64,000 nt of DNA from an uncultured Flavihumibacter sp. (GTDB lineage: Bacteria; Bacteroidota; Bacteroidia; Chitinophagales; Chitinophagaceae). Below, piece by piece: positions 61,141 to 64,000 of the stretch. Position 1 is the first letter of the stretch, and each line of letters opens with the position of its first letter. Location of the stretch: assembly GCA_902168105.1 (NCBI GenBank), contig CABHOY010000058.1, positions 1 to 64,000 on the forward strand. Direction: 5' to 3'. The position numbers and the translations under genes were made by a program. Under the pieces are notes generated by a model. It was not told where the DNA came from, searched no databases, and saw nothing but the letters and a program-made list of their open reading frames with translations.

Positions 61141-62781
61141 CTAGATCTCTTTCACATTTACGTAGAAGTTCGGATCTACTTTAAACTTCTTCGGATCTGA
61201 CAAGGTAATACCTGTTGATTGCCAGCCTCTTCCCGGATAGATGAAACGATATCCTTCATCACTCAGCGTTACTTTCACCGGCATATTAAAATTCTCTACG
61301 TCTGTCACCCAACGGAACTTCAGCTGGGAACCTTCAATATGATATTCCAATGTAGGAATGGAAGTATGCGTCAGGTACTGCTCGAATACTTTATTGAAGT
61401 TCATCTTCGTTTTCTCATTGAAGTATTCTTCTATCTGGCGGGTAGTAACCGTCTGATGCCAGAAGGTTTTGTTCAATCCACGGAGGATCTCCCTGAACAC
61501 ATAATCGTTGTTCACGATCTGGCGGATGGTGTGGATCATGTTCGCCCCTTTGTAGTACATATCGCCACTGCCTTCGTTATTGACGCCATAGCTACCGATG
61601 ATAGGAATATCATTTCTGATATTCTTTCTAATGCCGGTAATGTATTCAAAACCGGCCTGCGGGCCATATTCGCATTCAGTAAAAAGGGTTTCTGAATAAT
61701 TGGTGAAGCTCTCATGTACCCACATATCGGCGATATCTTTAGTGGTGATATTATTACCAAACCACTCATGTCCGCTTTCATGCACGACGATAAAATCCCA
61801 TTTTAATCCCCAGCCACTACCGGAAAGATCGGTGCCTTTATAGCCCTTTTGGAACTTATTACCGTAAGCTACAGCACTCTGATGCTCCATGCCCAGGTGA
61901 GGCGATTCTACCAGCTTGTAGCTGTCTTTATAGAAAGGATATTTACCGAACCAGGCCTCGAAACATTTCATCATGGGCTTCACAACTTCAAACTGAGCTT
62001 TGGCCGTATCGACATTGTAATCAAGCACCCAGTAGTCCAGGTCCAGTTTACCGCCTTCACCGGAGTAGGTATCTTTAATTTCTGCGTAGTGACCGATATT
62101 CATCGCTACGTCATAGTTGTTGATAGGATTGCTCACATACCATGTCCATACGAGGTTTCCGTCCTTGTCCATCGCTTTCTTTTTCAGTCGCCCGTTAGAA
62201 ACGTTCACCAGATCCGGAGCAGTGGTGATACTGATCGTCATATTGTTAGGCTCATCACTCTGATGATCTTTATTAGGCCACCACACACTGGCGCCAAGAC
62301 CCTGACAGGCAGTAGCCACCCAGGGTCTGCCCTGGTTGTCTTTTCTCCAGATCAGCCCTCCGTCCCATGGAGGATTGACGGCCACACGTGGTTTACCATG
62401 ATAAACAATAGTGATCTTCTTGTCTTTGCCTTTCACCTGTTTTTTTGCAACCATATTGATGAAGATAGCATTGCCTTCCCTTTGATAAGTAAGGGATTGT
62501 TTGTCCTGCGAGATACTATCGATCTCCAGGGGTTCCTGCAGGTCTATCTGCATAATGCTATCCACTTTCAGGACCCTGTAGGTGATTACGTTGTATCCCT
62601 CCAGCGTGCTGTCGCTGATATTGGGTTTTACGTGGAGGTCGTAGGATTTCACATCCCACCATGCACGTTCTCTGCCGATAGTACCACGTAGAGAATCTGC
62701 CCGGGTAAATGTTTGTTGATGTTGGGCGCCGGCGGTAAGGGCCGTAAGCAAAACCAGGAAAAGCATTAGTATGCCTCGCAT
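61141..62781 (-). CDS. M1 family zinc aminopeptidase, short form
   Basis: A 546-residue exported peptidase. The signal MRGILMLFLVLLTALTAGAQ is followed by an N-terminal beta-saddle. The catalytic domain has the exopeptidase motif LGMEHQSAVAYG (family GxMEN, with His for Asn) and the zinc motif HESGHEWFG, followed by the third ligand Glu in WVHESFTNYSE. The protein stops after a short C-terminal beta region, so the long helical C-domain of aminopeptidase N is missing. This compact form is frequent in Bacteroidota. It likely degrades peptides in the periplasm. It is divergent from the ABC binding-protein gene. Confidence 0.92.
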   Translation of the reverse strand: MRGILMLFLVLLTALTAGAQHQQTFTRADSLRGTIGRERAWWDVKSYDLHVKPNISDSTLEGYNVITYRVLKVDSIMQIDLQEPLEIDSISQDKQSLTYQREGNAIFINMVAKKQVKGKDKKITIVYHGKPRVAVNPPWDGGLIWRKDNQGRPWVATACQGLGASVWWPNKDHQSDEPNNMTISITTAPDLVNVSNGRLKKKAMDKDGNLVWTWYVSNPINNYDVAMNIGHYAEIKDTYSGEGGKLDLDYWVLDYNVDTAKAQFEVVKPMMKCFEAWFGKYPFYKDSYKLVESPHLGMEHQSAVAYGNKFQKGYKGTDLSGSGWGLKWDFIVVHESGHEWFGNNITTKDIADMWVHESFTNYSETLFTECEYGPQAGFEYITGIRKNIRNDIPIIGSYGVNNEGSGDMYYKGANMIHTIRQIVNNDYVFREILRGLNKTFWHQTVTTRQIEEYFNEKTKMNFNKVFEQYLTHTSIPTLEYHIEGSQLKFRWVTDVENFNMPVKVTLSDEGYRFIYPGRGWQSTGITLSDPKKFKVDPNFYVNVKEI

Positions 62782-62918
62782 AGAAAATCTTATTTTATGC
62801 CGGAAAGGTATTAATTTTCATTTAATAATGCCTAGCGCTGAATGGCTAATGCTTAGCGGATAATGTAGATATACATGAACGGTAAGCGGCCTCCGGTCAA
62901 TGGCGTAAGTCTGTCCGC

Positions 62919-64000
62919 ATGTACATGAAATATTTATGCATACCGTTGATCTTACTACTTGCAGCTTGCGGTCATCCGCCTTCTTCAGGTAAACAGGTGT
63001 TCCGTTATAATGTGCAGGAAGGCATCGCCTCCCTGGACCCTGCATTTGCCAAGAACCAGGCGGTGATATGGGCCGTTAAACAATTATATAACACCCTCGT
63101 GGAGCCTGACGATCATTTAAATATCCGTCCCTCTCTGGCTGCCAGCTGGGAAGTAACCCCCGATCGTAAGACATATATTTTCCATCTGCGGACGGACGTT
63201 TACTTCCATGACGACCCGGTATTTGACGGAGGTAAAGGCAGGAAGATGACTGCCGCAGATGTGGTGTATAGCCTGAAACGTATTATGGACCCTGCCACCG
63301 CCTCTCCCGGCGCATGGATCTTTAACGGAAAGGTAGACCCTGGAAAAGGCTTTCAGGCGTTGGACGATTCTACCTTTCAATTAAGCTTATTGCAACCTTT
63401 CCATCCCATATTTGGCATTCTCAGTATGCAGTACTGTTCCATCATACCACATGAAATTGTAGAGAAACATGGAAAGGACTTCAGGAACCATCCCTGTGGT
63501 ACCGGACCTTTTATGTATTCCTTCTGGGAAGAGGGACAGGCATTGGTCTTGCATCGAAATCCACATTACTTTGAAAAGGATAGCACTGGTCATACGTTGC
63601 CCTACCTCGATGCTGTTAAGATAAGCTTCCAGGACAGTAAAGCGACGGAGTTCCTGTTGTTCCGCCAGGGTCAGCTGGACTTTATGAATGATATTGACGC
63701 TTCCTTTAAAGATGAAGTGCTGACTAAAAAAGGATTGCTTAAGAAAGAGTGGGAGGGTAAGCTGGTGCTCGATAAAAGCCCGTATCTCAATATAGAGTAC
63801 CTGGGATTCCTGCTGGACAGTACAAAATCAACAGTGAAGCTCTCGCCTTCCCGGCTGCAGAAAATAAGGCTGGCCATTAATTATAGTATCGACAGAGGCA
63901 GGATGATCACGTATCTCCGTAACGGTATCGGCTATCCGGCTAATGCCGGCTTCGTACCGATGGGACTACCTTCTTTTGATACTGCGAGGGTAAAAGGTTA
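62919..64000 (+). CDS. Oligopeptide ABC transporter substrate-binding lipoprotein (partial)
   Basis: The first 360 codons of a family 5 (OppA/DppA-type) solute-binding protein; the window ends before its stop. Two ATGs are possible, 62919 and 62925. The lipobox ILLLAAC gives a lipidated Cys at about 17. Family landmarks are ASLDPAFAKNQAVIWAVKQLYNTL, RPSLAASWEVTPDRKTYIFHLR, MTAADVVYSLKRIMDP and GTGPFMYSFW, and near the end IRLAINYSIDRGRMI. It delivers peptides to a permease whose genes would lie beyond the window. No frameshift is seen in the part present. Confidence 0.9.
   Translation, partial: MYMKYLCIPLILLLAACGHPPSSGKQVFRYNVQEGIASLDPAFAKNQAVIWAVKQLYNTLVEPDDHLNIRPSLAASWEVTPDRKTYIFHLRTDVYFHDDPVFDGGKGRKMTAADVVYSLKRIMDPATASPGAWIFNGKVDPGKGFQALDDSTFQLSLLQPFHPIFGILSMQYCSIIPHEIVEKHGKDFRNHPCGTGPFMYSFWEEGQALVLHRNPHYFEKDSTGHTLPYLDAVKISFQDSKATEFLLFRQGQLDFMNDIDASFKDEVLTKKGLLKKEWEGKLVLDKSPYLNIEYLGFLLDSTKSTVKLSPSRLQKIRLAINYSIDRGRMITYLRNGIGYPANAGFVPMGLPSFDTARVKG

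Noticed and set aside
61849..62691. 280-codon open frame on the plus strand
   Set aside because: Antisense to the M1 peptidase with HESGH and GMEH motifs; its translation is His/Ile/Phe-rich with no family likeness.

Overview
The window looks like chromosomal DNA of a soil-type Bacteroidota, most likely the genus Chitinophaga or a close relative (Chitinophagaceae). Several things point there. Promoters carry the Bacteroidota -7 element TAnnTTTG, and ribosome-binding sites are weak or absent. DUF3857/transglutaminase proteins, DUF6580, PSMA-like M28 and DPP-IV-type S9 peptidases, a fused trehalose-6-phosphate synthase/phosphatase and a futalosine-pathway MqnA are all present. No rRNA, tRNA, transposase, integrase or CRISPR array was seen.

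Layout. 1-9.2 kb: RBBP9-type hydrolase, queG, a two-gene DUF3857/transglutaminase operon, clpB and guaD. 9.2-15.8 kb: two tiny secreted Lys/Ala-rich proteins on either side of a hybrid histidine kinase, an M28 peptidase and a LytTR response regulator. 15.9-22.4 kb: a tripartite RND efflux operon (small His-containing secreted protein, TolC-type OMF, RND pump, lipoprotein adaptor) and a small charged protein. 23.2-33.7 kb: a five-gene minus-strand operon that is the most interesting part of the window. It encodes an intact caspase-like peptidase, a CHAT peptidase fused to a degenerate STAND-like module, a MoxR AAA+ ATPase, a vWA protein, and a 1498-residue protein with a winged-helix-like N-terminus, three degenerate caspase-like modules and a C-terminal SLOG domain. 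This fits the MoxR-vWA-effector ('ternary') type of NTP-dependent conflict or suicide system, with an unusually protease-rich set of parts.

33.8-43.5 kb: PAP2 phosphatase, a fluoride riboswitch in front of a CLC-F-type F-/H+ antiporter, a quinone-oxidoreductase-like MDR, an aldo/keto reductase, trehalose synthesis and a GH15 enzyme. 43.5-53.2 kb: AsmA-like protein, lipoprotein, YihY protein, a DPP-IV-like peptidase, a rocD/VIT-like operon and an acyl-CoA-binding protein. 53.3-64 kb: lepA, DUF6580 protein, manA, YraN, purB, mqnA, an F420-reductase-like protein, an M1 peptidase and the start of an oligopeptide ABC binding protein cut by the window end.

Two families of dispersed repeats sit only between convergent genes. 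One is a REP-like double hairpin with compensatory stem changes (three copies, near 14.9, 23.0 and 57.7 kb). The other is a roughly 265-bp element in two collinear copies (41.3 and 50.7 kb), with a related palindrome and motif near 37.3-37.5 kb. Both behave like extragenic, possibly bidirectional terminator or REP elements.
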